Shown here: in pieces, positions 1 through 10,015 of the stretch | Position numbering within the stretch: position 1 is the first letter of the stretch | Layout: each line of letters begins with the position of its first letter | From: Pycnococcus provasolii | Taxonomy: Eukaryota > Chlorophyta > Pseudoscourfieldiophyceae > Pseudoscourfieldiales | Length of the DNA: 64,000 bases | Assembly: GCA_049487715.1 (NCBI GenBank) | Contig: CP150555.1 | Location: forward strand, 310,001 to 374,000 | Direction: 5' to 3' | The notes under the pieces: generated by a model | Told to the model about the DNA's origin: nothing | What the model saw: only the letters and a program-made list of their open reading frames with translations | The model's database searches: none | Made by a program: the position numbers and the translations under genes

Positions 1-1
1 G

Positions 2-799
2 GAGCGCAACTGTGTGCGGTACATTGACAACTTCTCCACAGGTACGCGCGGTGCGGCATCCGCGGAGGAGTTTCTTAGCCTCGGATATGCGGTGATATTT
101 GTACACCGCAAGACCAGCATCCCAGCGTTTGCGAGAGGCTTGAGTATTAGCCGCGTGCTTGCGTCGCTGTCACTCTCGCCAACGAATGACGTGCAGCTCG
201 ACGCGTCGACGTCGCAGACGGACAAGGATGCCTTGTTAGACGCTCTACGAAGGAGGGAAAGCCACGAGTCGCTCGCGCACAAGCTGCTTGCGGTGCCGTT
301 CACTACGCTGTTCGAGTACCTCGTGCTGCTGCAGAGCATCGCGGATGTCGTCAAGCCGCTCGGCAACCGCGCCATGTTCTACCTCGCTGCTGCCGTCAGC
401 GACTACTACGTGCCGTGGGACGACATGCCTGAGCACAAGATACAGAGCGGCGGTGGACAAGGGCCAGGGCTGACGTTATCTCTGAAACCGGTGCCAAAGA
501 TGCTTGGCGTGCTGACCAAGGAGTGGGCACCCGACGCTTTTATTGTGAGCTTCAAGCTCGAGACGGATGAGACGATTCTGATCGCGAAGGCTGCCAAGAG
601 CATACGCAGCTACGGCGTGCATATGGTGGTTGCAAATCAGCTCGACACACGCGACAAAAAGGTGACGCTCGTCGAGCCGGACGGCGCTGCTGTGGAGGGT
701 GTACGTTGCACGGCAATTGAGGTGGAGAGCGGGCGCGTGGATGCTAAGTTGTGTGCGTCAGTGGCTGAAAAACATGTGAAGTTTCGTGACAACATATAG
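2..799 (+). CDS. Phosphopantothenoylcysteine synthetase, 3' part
   Basis: Second step of coenzyme A synthesis from pantothenate: it joins cysteine to 4'-phosphopantothenate. The frame is open to the window edge, and the residues before the first possible start (ERNCV) already fit the family, so the true N terminus lies upstream. Visible family motifs are DNFSTGTRGAASAEEFL near the start, FYLAAAVSDYYVPWDDMPEHKIQS-type sequence in the middle (nt about 370-450), VPKMLGVL, and VVANQL near the end. The AAAVSDYY and HKIQS motifs are the substrate and nucleotide binding parts of the eukaryotic single-function enzyme (PPCS/COAB type). It is not fused to a decarboxylase domain in the visible part. Confidence 0.93.
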   Translation, partial: ERNCVRYIDNFSTGTRGAASAEEFLSLGYAVIFVHRKTSIPAFARGLSISRVLASLSLSPTNDVQLDASTSQTDKDALLDALRRRESHESLAHKLLAVPFTTLFEYLVLLQSIADVVKPLGNRAMFYLAAAVSDYYVPWDDMPEHKIQSGGGQGPGLTLSLKPVPKMLGVLTKEWAPDAFIVSFKLETDETILIAKAAKSIRSYGVHMVVANQLDTRDKKVTLVEPDGAAVEGVRCTAIEVESGRVDAKLCASVAEKHVKFRDNI

Positions 800-980
800 T
801 TGAGAGAGTTTTGTGTACCAAAAACGTATGTTACAATATATAAGGAAGTATTCTGCATATTGGATGGTCTTGTTGTGTGTGCGTCCAGGCATCCCGTTAT
901 AGGAAGTGATCTAAAAACACTGTCTAAAGCAACAGACAAGTAGTCGAACAACTCGCCCACTCTCTTCTCGGCTCAATCAA

Positions 981-2957
981 TCAATCGAGCTCGTAAAGAT
1001 CGTCATCCTCCTTAGCAGGTCCTGCGCCAGACCCGTTCAGAGTCGGTCCTCCACCCGCGGCGGCTGCCGCCGCAGCCTCCACCGCGCGCGCAGCCTCAAC
1101 AACCACGCGCGCTGCCGTCGTGGCTACACGTCTCGGAAACGGCGACACCGGCATCGACGTCATGCCACCGTCGCCAATCCCCCACGGCAGACTTGGAGTC
1201 GACGGAACCATGCTCTTGCCGCCACCCTTGCTTTCTCGCTTCTTTTCCGTTGGAAATTCCACGCAGCCGAAGCGCCCAGGAGATCGTGCTGCCCAGCGCA
1301 GGTGGTCCGCTAGCGCAGCGGCAGCCGGAGGTAAGCTGACATCGGCACACGTTGAACTGTCGGCATGTGAGCATGCCGGCCGCGTGCCGCTTGGTGGCTG
1401 ACACCTTCCATTCGATGGCACCCAATCCTCCTGCAGCCAGAAAATGTTGCGAACCAGCCTGCCAAATGGCCTGCGAAGCGTAATCGCAACCGCGCCGTGC
1501 TGGCCATTCGCAAGGCCCTCGACGCTTGGCACCGCGAACGACTCCACCGCCTCGTCCACCTCAAGACGAGTGGATGACGCTGGCCGCCATCGAAGACGGC
1601 ATGCGTGAGGACCCTGCCGCTCGAGTGTGAGCCATCCTTGCCGTGCGTCGGATACAGCGGCGCTCGCGCCGGCGCAACCACCACCTAAACCAGCGCTGTG
1701 CACCAAAGTGCTTCCACCGCAGATTGGACTTCCACTAGGTCCGAAGCCTGCATCATCTGCCAGTGCAGGTGAAAGTGCCACGCGACCTGCGCGAGCAACT
1801 AAAATGAGCTGAACTTTCTGCTGCTTATCTTGCTGCCTATGCTGCAGCTTCTGTTGCTGCTGGTTGTGACTCTGAGTCGCAGACGACGACGACGACGACG
1901 ACACCGCCACGCGACGCGGCGACGCCGAGGAAGATGCCGCGGCAGACGCATCGCCATCCTGCAGACGACGAATGCGTGAGCGTGCCGATGCAGCCTGAAG
2001 CGCGTGAGCAGCCACCATGCCAAATCGCGTCTCCGTGCGACAGTTGCCGAGATTAAAGAGGTCGAAATCTCTCGCCATCGGCGTTGGCAGCTTCGCGATT
2101 GGCGTCGTCGTCGCCGACGACGACGACCGTGCCGGCGGCATTTCGACAAGGGGACCCTCCGCCCCGGTGGATCGCGCATGCTTGAGCGCTTGCACGTAAG
2201 CGTTTACGTCGTTGTCGTGCGCAAGCGCGCAGATCGTAGCCGATGCCTCGGCGCGCCACGCGTGCGTCGCATGTACGGGAACAAAGTGCGCCGGAACACC
2301 AGCCCTTGCGACGGGCACGGCGGGCGTCTCGCCACCGCCTAGCACTCCCTCGATGCGCGCAAGCTCTCGCACAGTCTCGCGCAGGCTTCCTCCTGCTTGT
2401 GCGTCGTGCTCGCCAAGCTGCACGACGACGAGTCCGACGCTCCGTTCCGCGAGCCACCTGCCGAACGTGCTTGGCAGCTGCACCGCGTTCATCGGCGAGT
2501 CGTCCGCTGTGACGACGACGAGCGTCCTCTTGAGCCTGCTTGACTTTCCCGTGGCGCTGTCAAGCATAAGCAGGGCACGCCTGCAAGTCGCTTCGACGTC
2601 CGGCGGATCTTCCGACGACGTTGAGGTGCACGGCACCTCGCCGTTGCACGCGCGCTGCAGCACAGCCTCCTCCGCCTTTCTCGCCCTGGTGTCGTGCGGC
2701 GTGATGATGGGTGCCGGCGTCCGGCACGACGCGGGCACGGCGCACACCGCGACGCAGCTTGCATCCGTGCGATCGCACGACGCCGCGAGTGCGCGCAGCA
2801 GTCTCGTTGCGAATGCCCATCGGCTCGGCGCGAAGTCGGCGTTTCTCGCGAGGCACGGCGATGCGTCGAGCACGACGGCGAGGTTGGACGGCCCTTTTGC
2901 GACGGGCAGAGGCGGTCTTTTCAGGTTGGCTTTTGTTTTCGCGCAAGACGCCATCAT
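981..2957 (-). CDS. vWA-like domain protein, function unknown
   Basis: 658 residues, intronless. The N-terminal third begins with a hydrophobic strand followed by DAS (LAVVLDASPCLA, residues about 26-37), later a second strand ending in TADDSPMNA (about residue 150) and VGLVVVQLG. This order resembles a von Willebrand A fold with a partial MIDAS, but the canonical DxSxS is not complete (DASPC). The middle is low complexity (Ser and Gln runs, residues about 350-385). The C-terminal half holds a Trp-rich stretch (ACRLRWRPASS; NIFWLQEDW) and an acidic tail EDDDLYELD. I do not recognise the family. The gene converges on the preceding synthetase gene; 181 bp separate the two stop codons. Confidence 0.6.
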   Translation of the reverse strand: MMASCAKTKANLKRPPLPVAKGPSNLAVVLDASPCLARNADFAPSRWAFATRLLRALAASCDRTDASCVAVCAVPASCRTPAPIITPHDTRARKAEEAVLQRACNGEVPCTSTSSEDPPDVEATCRRALLMLDSATGKSSRLKRTLVVVTADDSPMNAVQLPSTFGRWLAERSVGLVVVQLGEHDAQAGGSLRETVRELARIEGVLGGGETPAVPVARAGVPAHFVPVHATHAWRAEASATICALAHDNDVNAYVQALKHARSTGAEGPLVEMPPARSSSSATTTPIAKLPTPMARDFDLFNLGNCRTETRFGMVAAHALQAASARSRIRRLQDGDASAAASSSASPRRVAVSSSSSSSATQSHNQQQQKLQHRQQDKQQKVQLILVARAGRVALSPALADDAGFGPSGSPICGGSTLVHSAGLGGGCAGASAAVSDARQGWLTLERQGPHACRLRWRPASSTRLEVDEAVESFAVPSVEGLANGQHGAVAITLRRPFGRLVRNIFWLQEDWVPSNGRCQPPSGTRPACSHADSSTCADVSLPPAAAALADHLRWAARSPGRFGCVEFPTEKKRESKGGGKSMVPSTPSLPWGIGDGGMTSMPVSPFPRRVATTAARVVVEAARAVEAAAAAAAGGGPTLNGSGAGPAKEDDDLYELD

Positions 2958-3770
2958 CTTAAATATTATTATTTAGATAATATTAATACGAAAGGTAAGG
3001 TATGTACCGGGTAGGGACGACTTATTTAAGACACCTTGAACTATTTTTTTAAGAAAATATAAAAACGGATATGTATTGTATGTCCCGTACCGTAGAAGAA
3101 TACACGCAATACAATATTAAAATATGATGGCAACGTAATTTGTTTTAGGGTAGGTTCGGAACGCCCCAGGGGGTGAGGTGCCAGGTGCGCGGCCGGCCGG
3201 CGAGAAGTTCGAGCCTCTGCGCCGGCCGGGCTGCCGGCCGGGGCCGGGGGGGACGGGACGGGGCGCTCGAGCCCGCAGCAGCCAGCCACCTAGGAGGCCT
3301 GGACGAGAAAAGCCACTGCCCACAGGTGATTGGCCACGCAACTTTCGCAACGAAACCAAACGAACGCCGTCCTCAATCAACCGCCAAGGCCACATTATTG
3401 AGTCTCTTCCCCCGCGGATCCGCGGTGTACTCGAGCAGACTGCCAGATCAATCAATGCCAGAGGAAGAATTGAGTTGAGAGCCTGAGAGGAAGAAAGCAA
3501 CTTCACAGCGAGTGTCCACCAAGTGCCAAGGTCGTCCCGTATGATGATCAGTCCGGACACATCAATGCCTCTTGAAATGCTAGTTCTAAAGGGCTGGTCC
3601 GACCTAAAACGAGATTTTTACGTGCACGACTGCCGGGGAGCCGTCCCTTGGCCGTTTGACGTGGTTCTTGGTGCTATCGAAAGCTCATGAGTTGCTCTTT
3701 ATGTGCCTCAAGCGGCAAGCTCGCCAGGACGCTCACGGCGGCGCTACAGGGCGCCAAAGTTGGGCTCTTC
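2958..3770. other. Intergenic, no gene seen
   Basis: An AT-rich leader (2958-3130) is followed by a very GC-rich block (3165-3300, many GGCC and CCGG steps). Open frames here are short, have no recognisable motif and overlap one another. I see no RNA gene. Confidence 0.5.
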
Positions 3771-3775
3771 ATAAC

Positions 3776-3980
3776 GGGGAAAATGGTCGGGGAGGGCGAA
3801 AAATAAATTTCTTATAACACCCCCTATACCAGGGAAATAGTCCATCGGGGGAAATCCCCTGAATGGGGAAAATGGTCGGAAAATAGAATTTCTTATACCA
3901 CCCCCTAGTCCTAAAAGTTAGTCCATCGGGGGAATTCCCCTGAACTGGGAAAATAGTCGGAAAATATATTTTTATAATCC
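3776..3980 (+). repeat. Tandem copies of transposon end
   Basis: Three diverged copies start at 3776, 3865 and 3947 (spacing 89 and 82 bp). Each begins GGGGAAAATGGTCGG or a close variant, and the first two share ATTTCTTATA, CACCCCCTA and GTCCATCGGGGGAA. The third is cut short. Confidence 0.75.
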
Positions 3981-4043
3981 TCCGTGAACGGAAAGATTGG
4001 TCGGGGATATACCACAGAACTCCCCTCGTTCGTTACATGGTGT

Positions 4044-5010
4044 TTACACTTCCATATTATCAATGAATCCCGTATCAAAGTCCAAGGCACTCCGGTGCGA
4101 TTTTGCAACCTCTTTAAGCTTCTCCACGTCCACGAATGACGCGGCGTCGGGATGCGCATACGCGCGCTTGTACTCGCGCGCCCGACGTGCAAACATGCGG
4201 CACCTCCGAAGCGTGAGCACGTCCGGGCTGAGCGCCTTGACGACGTTGTCGTGAAGGTGCTTCGCGACAACGTCGTTGTGCCGCCGGAAGTATCGCTTGG
4301 CAACCCCCCATGCGTATTCTATGCCAAGTCCCGCGACCTACAGTGCCCTTTTGGTGACATCAAAAGGATGTGGCCGCGATCGGCGACCAACTTCTCAAGC
4401 GCTGTTTTCTGCGTCGCGAAATCGTGGCATTTGTTAAGTGCCTCGGACAAGTCCGCCTCGACCATTCCAGGGCGCCAAAGGCCACGCTCCCACGCTATCT
4501 GCCTCATGCCCTTGGGTTTGCCTATGTATCCGTGCTGGTTAATCTCCTTCGTTTGTCCATTCGGCAGTACGATCCGCCCCTTGACGTCTTGCTTTGGCGC
4601 ATTCGGCTCGTAGAACGGCGGCGGATCTCCGGGTTGGAAATCAAAGTGTTGAACATCTCCGGGACCCAATTGCGGTCCATAGGTCGCGGTGACTGTCCAA
4701 GATCCAATGCAGTCAAGGTAGATGGTCGTGGAGTATACCTGCTTTCCTCCCCACATAACGTTCATGTCAGAGTGTACAATCCGCCCGGTTCATGCGCTCC
4801 ATGCCCAGCGCTGTGATCCACCTCTATGATTAGCTGACGGTACGGGTACATCGTCTCGAATACGTCCATGACGTCCACGCATTGTTCAGCGAAGTTCTCG
4901 AACTTCCAATAGCCCTCCTTCGCTTTCCCGTACTCGAAGTAAGCGATTCCAGGCGACGCGGTGAGCGCGGCGCGCCCCCGTGAGTGAAGCGCTCTGGCAA
5001 CGCGTGCCGT
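4044..5010 (-). pseudogene. Broken DDE-superfamily transposase
   Basis: Read in pieces on the minus strand, the protein shows, in order: FEYGKAKEGYWKFENFAEQ (about 4890-4950), VDHSAGHGAHEPGGL (about 4790-4840), MNVMWGGKQ (4740-4765), AWERGLWRPGMV (about 4460-4500), a KCHDFATQKTALE segment, SPKGHC (about 4345), EYAWGVAKRYFRRHND (about 4275-4320) and a helical tail ending in DNMEV before a stop at 4044. This order of D-rich strand, ERGLW and HCE/EYAWG blocks is known from DDE transposases common in fungal and algal genomes. The frame changes near 4770 and again near 4335, so it cannot make a full protein. The N terminus is missing. Confidence 0.75.
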
Positions 5011-5296
5011 GAAAAAAAAAATTCTCAGGAAAAAGTCATTTTTTCACGCACAATCACTGCACCAGTGAATATAGATCCCCGACCAATTTTTCCGACTTTG
5101 GGGAGGATCAGAAAATTTCCCCGTTATAATTCCCCGTTGTATCTTTGATCCAGGCTGAGCGAGCGTGCTAATTGTGCACCTCCAAAGGTTTAGGCGGCCG
5201 CTCGCCGTCCGCACCACGTCTACTTCTTGGACAGCGGCCTCCGGAGGCCTCAGGAGGCCTCAGACCCCTCCGGAGGCCTCAAGAGGTGTCGGGTTG

Positions 5297-5392
5297 CGAG
5301 GCCGCGGGTGCAGGAGGGCGTTGGGGCTTTGGTTGTCCCCCTTCTTGTATGGTGAGGTGAATGGGTGTTTTGTTTGGTGTTGGTTGGTGAAC
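5297..5392 (+). repeat. Interspersed repeat, copy 1
   Basis: About 95 bp starting GGGTTGCGAGGCCGCGGGTG match the reverse complement of 56365-56462 with few differences. The two copies are 51 kb apart and in opposite orientation. Just upstream (5230-5285) are several AGGCCTC/GGAGGCCT steps. Confidence 0.8.
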
Positions 5393-5580
5393 GAGAAGGT
5401 TGAGGTGTGGGATACCTCTTATGTGGAGGTGAGGATTTGGTTGGATAGGTGTCGGTGACGGCCCGAGGGTTTCCCGGCCCGAGTGACGTACCTCCCTTTG
5501 TTGCGGTGCGCTCTTTTAGTTGTCGACGCGTTTTTATATACGTTTGAGTATTATATAGTCGGCAAGGTGTGGCGTGGCGT

Positions 5581-5712
5581 GACGTCGCAGCACTGGAACT
5601 CAACAACGTTGCCCTACAGCCGAGGGAGGTGAAGGACCTGCTGCAGGAGAACGCGAAGCGGGTGGCAGCCGAGAAGCAGCACCCCATTATATGTCGGAAA
5701 CTGCAACTTTAG
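5581..5712 (+). pseudogene. Small coding fragment, origin unknown
   Basis: An open stretch reads ALELNNVALQPREVKDLL followed by QENAKRVAAEKQHPII and a stop at 5710. The composition looks like a real helical protein piece, but there is no start and I do not know the family. Probably debris of a mobile element. Confidence 0.3.
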
Positions 5713-5740
5713 AGGTTCCAGTGGGGGGCGCAACCTTGCC

Positions 5741-6345
5741 TTGATAATGCTAACCTTGATAATGTCCCTTTGGAAACCCTCCGTTGTAAACAGAGGCAAC
5801 CCCCCCAAAAAAGGCAAAAAAAGGCTCAATGAGGAGAACCTCGACCAAACTCAGACCGACATTGGTCCCCCGCCCATAGGAAATCAAGGGAGGGTTGCGA
5901 AGAGGTCTCAGAGCTCTTCCCAACCTTGATAGCCGGGAAGGGAAATCAAGGGAGGGTTGCGAAGAGGTCTCAGAGCTCCCCGGACCCAGAGGTCAGATAT
6001 CAGGATCCTGAGGGAGGGGAGAAGCTGTGGAGACAAGTCGCCTTGATATCATGCATGGTAGGCCTGATATCAGGACCAAGAGGTCAGATATCAGGGTAAA
6101 TAATAAAGGGAACCTTTAGTATGGAGGATAAGTTCAGAGTTTGGCAGCACAGGTTTGGTCGGGAAGATAGGTCGGGGAGGGAGCAGCGCTGATAGTTGCG
6201 TTGATATCCTTGATATCAGCGCTACGGCGCCTTGATATCGTAGTGCGTACCTTGATTTAACCATGATATCGGCGATTGAATATTTTTTTTTGAAACCCCT
6301 AATCGGAATTATCAAGGCAAACAGGCGATTATCAAGGTTGCGGCA
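5741..6345. repeat. Cluster of CTTGATATC/GATATCAAG motifs
   Basis: CCTTGATA, TTGATATC and GATATCAGG appear more than ten times, for example at 5738, 5753, 6042, 6062, 6088, 6203, 6212, 6231 and 6250, many as short palindromes around GATATC. No gene is seen here. Confidence 0.6.
5879..5978 (+). repeat. Direct repeat, two 38-bp copies
   Basis: Copies at 5879-5916 and 5941-5978 are identical: GGAAATCAAGGGAGGGTTGC then GAAGAGGTCTCAGAGCTC. Their starts are 62 bp apart. Confidence 0.9.
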
Positions 6346-7051
6346 CCTCCCGTCGGTGTGAGCGCGGTGGTCGCGCTGGCGAAAATTTGGGAGTTGGCGA
6401 AGCGAAGCACGTCGTGCCGCGATGCCGAAGGAACCTGGCTCGCGGTGGCGAGGATATCATAGCGTCCTCTCGCGATTTGGGAAGCGGCGGCAACGTGGTC
6501 GTGGATGGCGTCCAAGTCTGAGTTTGGTTCGGCGAGAAGATCCAACGCGTAGGCGAGTTTCCCGACCGGGATCCCGCGCGGGCCCACCTGGCGGATGCCA
6601 AAAAAAGCACCAACGACGCATCCCCAGTATCCCGGACCCCCAGTCGGCAAGGGGCCCCTCCCTCCCTCCCTCCGGACTCCCCTGGTTTTCCCCTCCCCTC
6701 TCGGAAGTGTCACACGAGACTCCCCAGCCGCATTTTTATTTTTCAGGGAAGCCATGCGCCTGTCATGGGCATGGGTCCCGCAACCAACCACCAGTAGTGC
6801 TTGTCACGGGTTCCCCACCTCCCTCGTCTCTTGGATGGGTCCTTCTGTGGATGGGTGTATCTTTCTTCGCTGTGCTGTGCAGTGTCTTGTGCTGTGCAGT
6901 GTCTCCATATACAGTATTCTTTGTTGAATAGTAGTGAGTGGTATTGAAGAATCATCCTTGCTTTGTCTTGTGTCTTCATCACTGGTCACTGGTTGGTTGA
7001 CTTGACTTCTCACTCATTTCATTTCATTAGTAGGTAGGCGCGTTACTGGTG
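6346..7051. other. Intergenic, no gene supported
   Basis: Several overlapping open frames exist on both strands but none shows a family motif. The segment 6870-6910 holds a short direct repeat (TGTGCTGTGCAGTGTCTTGTGCTGTGCAGTGTCT in two halves). It probably includes the promoter of the following hydrolase gene. Confidence 0.4.
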
Positions 7052-9859
7052 ATGGTGACTTTGTCTTCTGCGTCGTCATCCTCCATGTCTTCATCCATGT
7101 CTTCCCTGCGCTTCGTCTTGCTCAGCCTCTTCGTCGTCACGACAACGACAGTGTTGTGTGTCGGTGAAAATGCTCAAGCGGCAGAAGTATCGTCAGCTCG
7201 AGCAGCAGCTGTCAACAGCAACTACGGCGCGCCGGGGAAGTTTGGCGTGGGAACACGACGCGTTCGAATTCCGCGCGCACTCATGCCGCGCGCGTACCAC
7301 GACACGCTCACAGGCGCGACGCCTGACGACGTCCCAGAGGCGCAAGTACCCGCAGACTTCGAAGTCGACGTCATCTACCCCAGCGACGTCGTCGCCGTCG
7401 AGCCGAACTTACCCATATCAACCAAAGGACCGTTCGCAGCTGTCGCGTGGGCGCCGGGGTGGACGTGCCTAAGCGAACAGTACACCGCCGTCACGCACCA
7501 CCTCGCAAGCCACGGATTCGTCGTCGTGTCAGCAGTCAGCTTTCACGGCGTCGCGGTGCCAAGCTTTCTGCAGGATTGGCAGGACATGCTTCTCGCTCTC
7601 GAGTGGATCCGGCTCTTCGACAGCCGAACGCATCACGAAGACAACGACGTCGTGCGCGCTATACAAGCGGAACACGCACACTGGCTCGCGAATGCCATTG
7701 ACCGCGATCAACTCGGGCTTGCGGGGCACAGCAGTGGAGGATCCACGGTTCTGCGCGCCGCGGCGGGAGATGGACGGCGCATGAAACGACGCGTCAAGGC
7801 GGTCATGACGATGTCGCCGAGCGAGGCGGTGATGTCGGACGGACGGAGCGTGCAGCAGCAGCTCGACGCCGCGCAGGACGACGACCCGACGAACGACCGT
7901 AAGCCGGGGGATGGGTGGGCGAAGATTCGCGCGGAAATTCGGGCACCCGTGAGCATCCTCGCTGGTGAGCTGGACAGGAAGACGCCGATGGGCGGGCACA
8001 GTGACATCTTCTTTCACCAAGGTGGAGGGAGCTTCCCACGCACGTATGCTGTCATCAAGCGAGGGTCGCACTGCTTCCTCGAGTACGGGGGAACGGCGGA
8101 CGGCGGCGGCGACGGCGGCGGCGTTGGTGGCGTGAAAAATCACACGTGGTTCTATCCTGGAGGCGACTCCGAATGCCCCGAGGCGAAGCTGTTCACAGGC
8201 ATGCTGGACCCACGCAAGCAGCTGATGATCACGCGCAAGTTTGCGGCGCAGTTCTTCGCCTTTCAGCTGCGCGGCGAGGTGGCAACGGTGGGCAAGACGT
8301 GGGGACAAGAGCTGAAGAATGATCCAGACATGCTCATGGCGATGACCGAGCCGCTCATGAGGGTGACCGTGGATGAGATTGTCGAGTCTGAGCGTGGCGT
8401 CACGGAGAGCAGCCTGGAGGAGGATGGGGCGAGCGTCAACACCGTCACACTACACCCGGGTGTCGACTTCGTCGACATTCGCGGGCGCGTCGTCAACGAG
8501 CGTGACGTTTACCAGCGTGGCGAGGAGCTCGCGGGCATGTGGGAGAGGGAGGAGACGAGGCGTCGCGAGAGGCAGAATCAGACGGCCACCAACACGGGAC
8601 TGTCGTGGGACATGCTCGAGTCCGGGCCACCCTTCAACACGTTCAACGGCGGCTTCCTCAACAACGCGCTGAACCAAGACGAGAGGAGGATGAGGAGAAA
8701 CGAAAGGAGGATGCGAGTGCAGGAGATGCTCGGCAGAATGGATTGCACGGACGTGGCTGACGACTCTGGCAGCTCGAGGAGAGTCTGTGTGAGCTCAGCC
8801 GGAACCAGTGCGCCGACGGCAATGATGAGTAGTCTGCAACGAGAAAGGGAGGCAGCTGAGGCGGCGTCGGCGTCGATCGCCGCAAATAAGCCGACGGCGG
8901 ATACGATCGAACCCGTTGTGCCCAACTACGAGTCGGAGCACGACTCCGCGACGCGCTGGCTCGGAAACACGCCTGCCGATACGTACCAGCTCGAGGACGT
9001 CGACTCGTTTGAAATTCGCGTTGACGCGTCGTCCGGACTCGACGTGGAAGTGCTTGCCCCCACGCTGGTGCCAACCGCTCCTGGCTCTGGTGCGCCGTAC
9101 CGCCTGCGCGTGCGGCGCAAGCGCAGAACGCAAGGAAACGTGCCTGAGTGGTTGACCATCTACAGCGTGAGCCGCCGCGAGGGAGCCAAGGCTGCGGCTG
9201 TGCGCGTGCTACGCGTGGTGAAGGGATTGGACACGCCGAGCAGCTCCGGTTCGTGGGGAGCGGTAACGAGCGACAGTATGGGAGGCGACGGCACGTGCTC
9301 ATGGGGCGAGTGGAGCCCGTGCAACGCTCAGGTGTCTGTCGACGGATTCATCGACGAAGTTGGCATCGAGTCAACGGCACAGCTCCAGACGAAACCGCCG
9401 CGCAAGCTGCACTGCTTTAGCGGGGAGATGGGCTTGATGACGCGAGTGCGAGGCTACGAGTGCACGGCGCCGGTGGCGCGCGTGGAGACGGCGCAGTGCT
9501 GCGTGGAGACGGGAGCACGCAGCCGCACGGCCGATGACTGGTCGTTGATGAGCCCGGACGCGCTCCGCGCGGTGGCGCAGCTCCGCTGGGTTAAAATTCT
9601 CGAGCGTCTCGACTTCAACGACGAGGATTCCCGCACCGCGACGGTGCACACGCCCATGAGTGCCGCGAAACCTGCGACGGCGACTTTCGAGCGACCGGCG
9701 GTGGCACTTCTGGTTGCGCAGCTGCGAGACGCGCTGTTTACCGATCGCGGCCGCTCGCAAATTGTAGAGCATCTCGCGAGGGCAGGAAATAATGAGGTGA
9801 ATACGTCGCTCATTCGCGACGCCGAACGCGCGGCGTTGTTTAAGAGTCTTGGAAAGTAG
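7052..9859 (+). CDS. Secreted alpha/beta hydrolase with TSP1-like segment
   Basis: 935 residues from the ATG at 7052. The N terminus is a Ser-rich stretch followed by a hydrophobic core (FVLLSLFVV, about residues 24-32) and a likely signal cleavage after NAQA. Residues about 125-330 form a hydrolase like chlorophyllase, PET-hydrolase or dienelactone hydrolase: a PFAAVAWAPGW oxyanion strand, the nucleophile elbow GHSSGGS (about residue 228), an Asp candidate in ILAGELDRKTP and a His in KRGSHCFLEYGG. The long C-terminal part has a Trp/Cys segment, CSWGEWSPCNA, typical of thrombospondin type 1 modules, with later paired cysteines. The substrate is unknown; secretion to the cell surface is inferred. 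Confidence 0.75.
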   Translation: MVTLSSASSSSMSSSMSSLRFVLLSLFVVTTTTVLCVGENAQAAEVSSARAAAVNSNYGAPGKFGVGTRRVRIPRALMPRAYHDTLTGATPDDVPEAQVPADFEVDVIYPSDVVAVEPNLPISTKGPFAAVAWAPGWTCLSEQYTAVTHHLASHGFVVVSAVSFHGVAVPSFLQDWQDMLLALEWIRLFDSRTHHEDNDVVRAIQAEHAHWLANAIDRDQLGLAGHSSGGSTVLRAAAGDGRRMKRRVKAVMTMSPSEAVMSDGRSVQQQLDAAQDDDPTNDRKPGDGWAKIRAEIRAPVSILAGELDRKTPMGGHSDIFFHQGGGSFPRTYAVIKRGSHCFLEYGGTADGGGDGGGVGGVKNHTWFYPGGDSECPEAKLFTGMLDPRKQLMITRKFAAQFFAFQLRGEVATVGKTWGQELKNDPDMLMAMTEPLMRVTVDEIVESERGVTESSLEEDGASVNTVTLHPGVDFVDIRGRVVNERDVYQRGEELAGMWEREETRRRERQNQTATNTGLSWDMLESGPPFNTFNGGFLNNALNQDERRMRRNERRMRVQEMLGRMDCTDVADDSGSSRRVCVSSAGTSAPTAMMSSLQREREAAEAASASIAANKPTADTIEPVVPNYESEHDSATRWLGNTPADTYQLEDVDSFEIRVDASSGLDVEVLAPTLVPTAPGSGAPYRLRVRRKRRTQGNVPEWLTIYSVSRREGAKAAAVRVLRVVKGLDTPSSSGSWGAVTSDSMGGDGTCSWGEWSPCNAQVSVDGFIDEVGIESTAQLQTKPPRKLHCFSGEMGLMTRVRGYECTAPVARVETAQCCVETGARSRTADDWSLMSPDALRAVAQLRWVKILERLDFNDEDSRTATVHTPMSAAKPATATFERPAVALLVAQLRDALFTDRGRSQIVEHLARAGNNEVNTSLIRDAERAALFKSLGK

Positions 9860-10015
9860 CGGCGGCGTCCTCGGATGCAAATGTTGCGTGAATGGCGAAA
9901 GCTAAGATCGGTCGCTCATTCAGTAATGGAATAACTGATGGGATGGTATATGCTTTTTATTAGATATGTTACAAAGTCGAGAAAACAAAAACAAAAGAAC
10001 ACAATAAATATAATC

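Larger units (their letters stand above)
3771..5141 (-). mobile_element. Degenerate DNA transposon with inverted ends
   Basis: The left end (3771) reads ATAACGGGGAAAATGGTCGG. The reverse complement of the right end near 5141 begins TATAACGGGGAAATTTTCTG and continues to AAAAATTGGTCGGGG, so the ends share an inverted motif of AACGGGGAAA plus TTGGTCGGGG. Between them lies a broken transposase on the minus strand. The left side carries three copies of the end sequence in tandem. The exact boundaries and any target duplication are uncertain. Confidence 0.6.

Noticed and set aside
2212-2976. 254-residue open frame on the plus strand
   Set aside because: It lies wholly opposite the vWA-like gene, has no motif and only reflects high GC content.
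6312-6791. 159-residue minus-strand frame with GIPVGKLA, resembling malic enzyme
   Set aside because: Only eight residues match, the catalytic and nucleotide motifs are missing, and the region is repeat-rich. Chance similarity is more likely.
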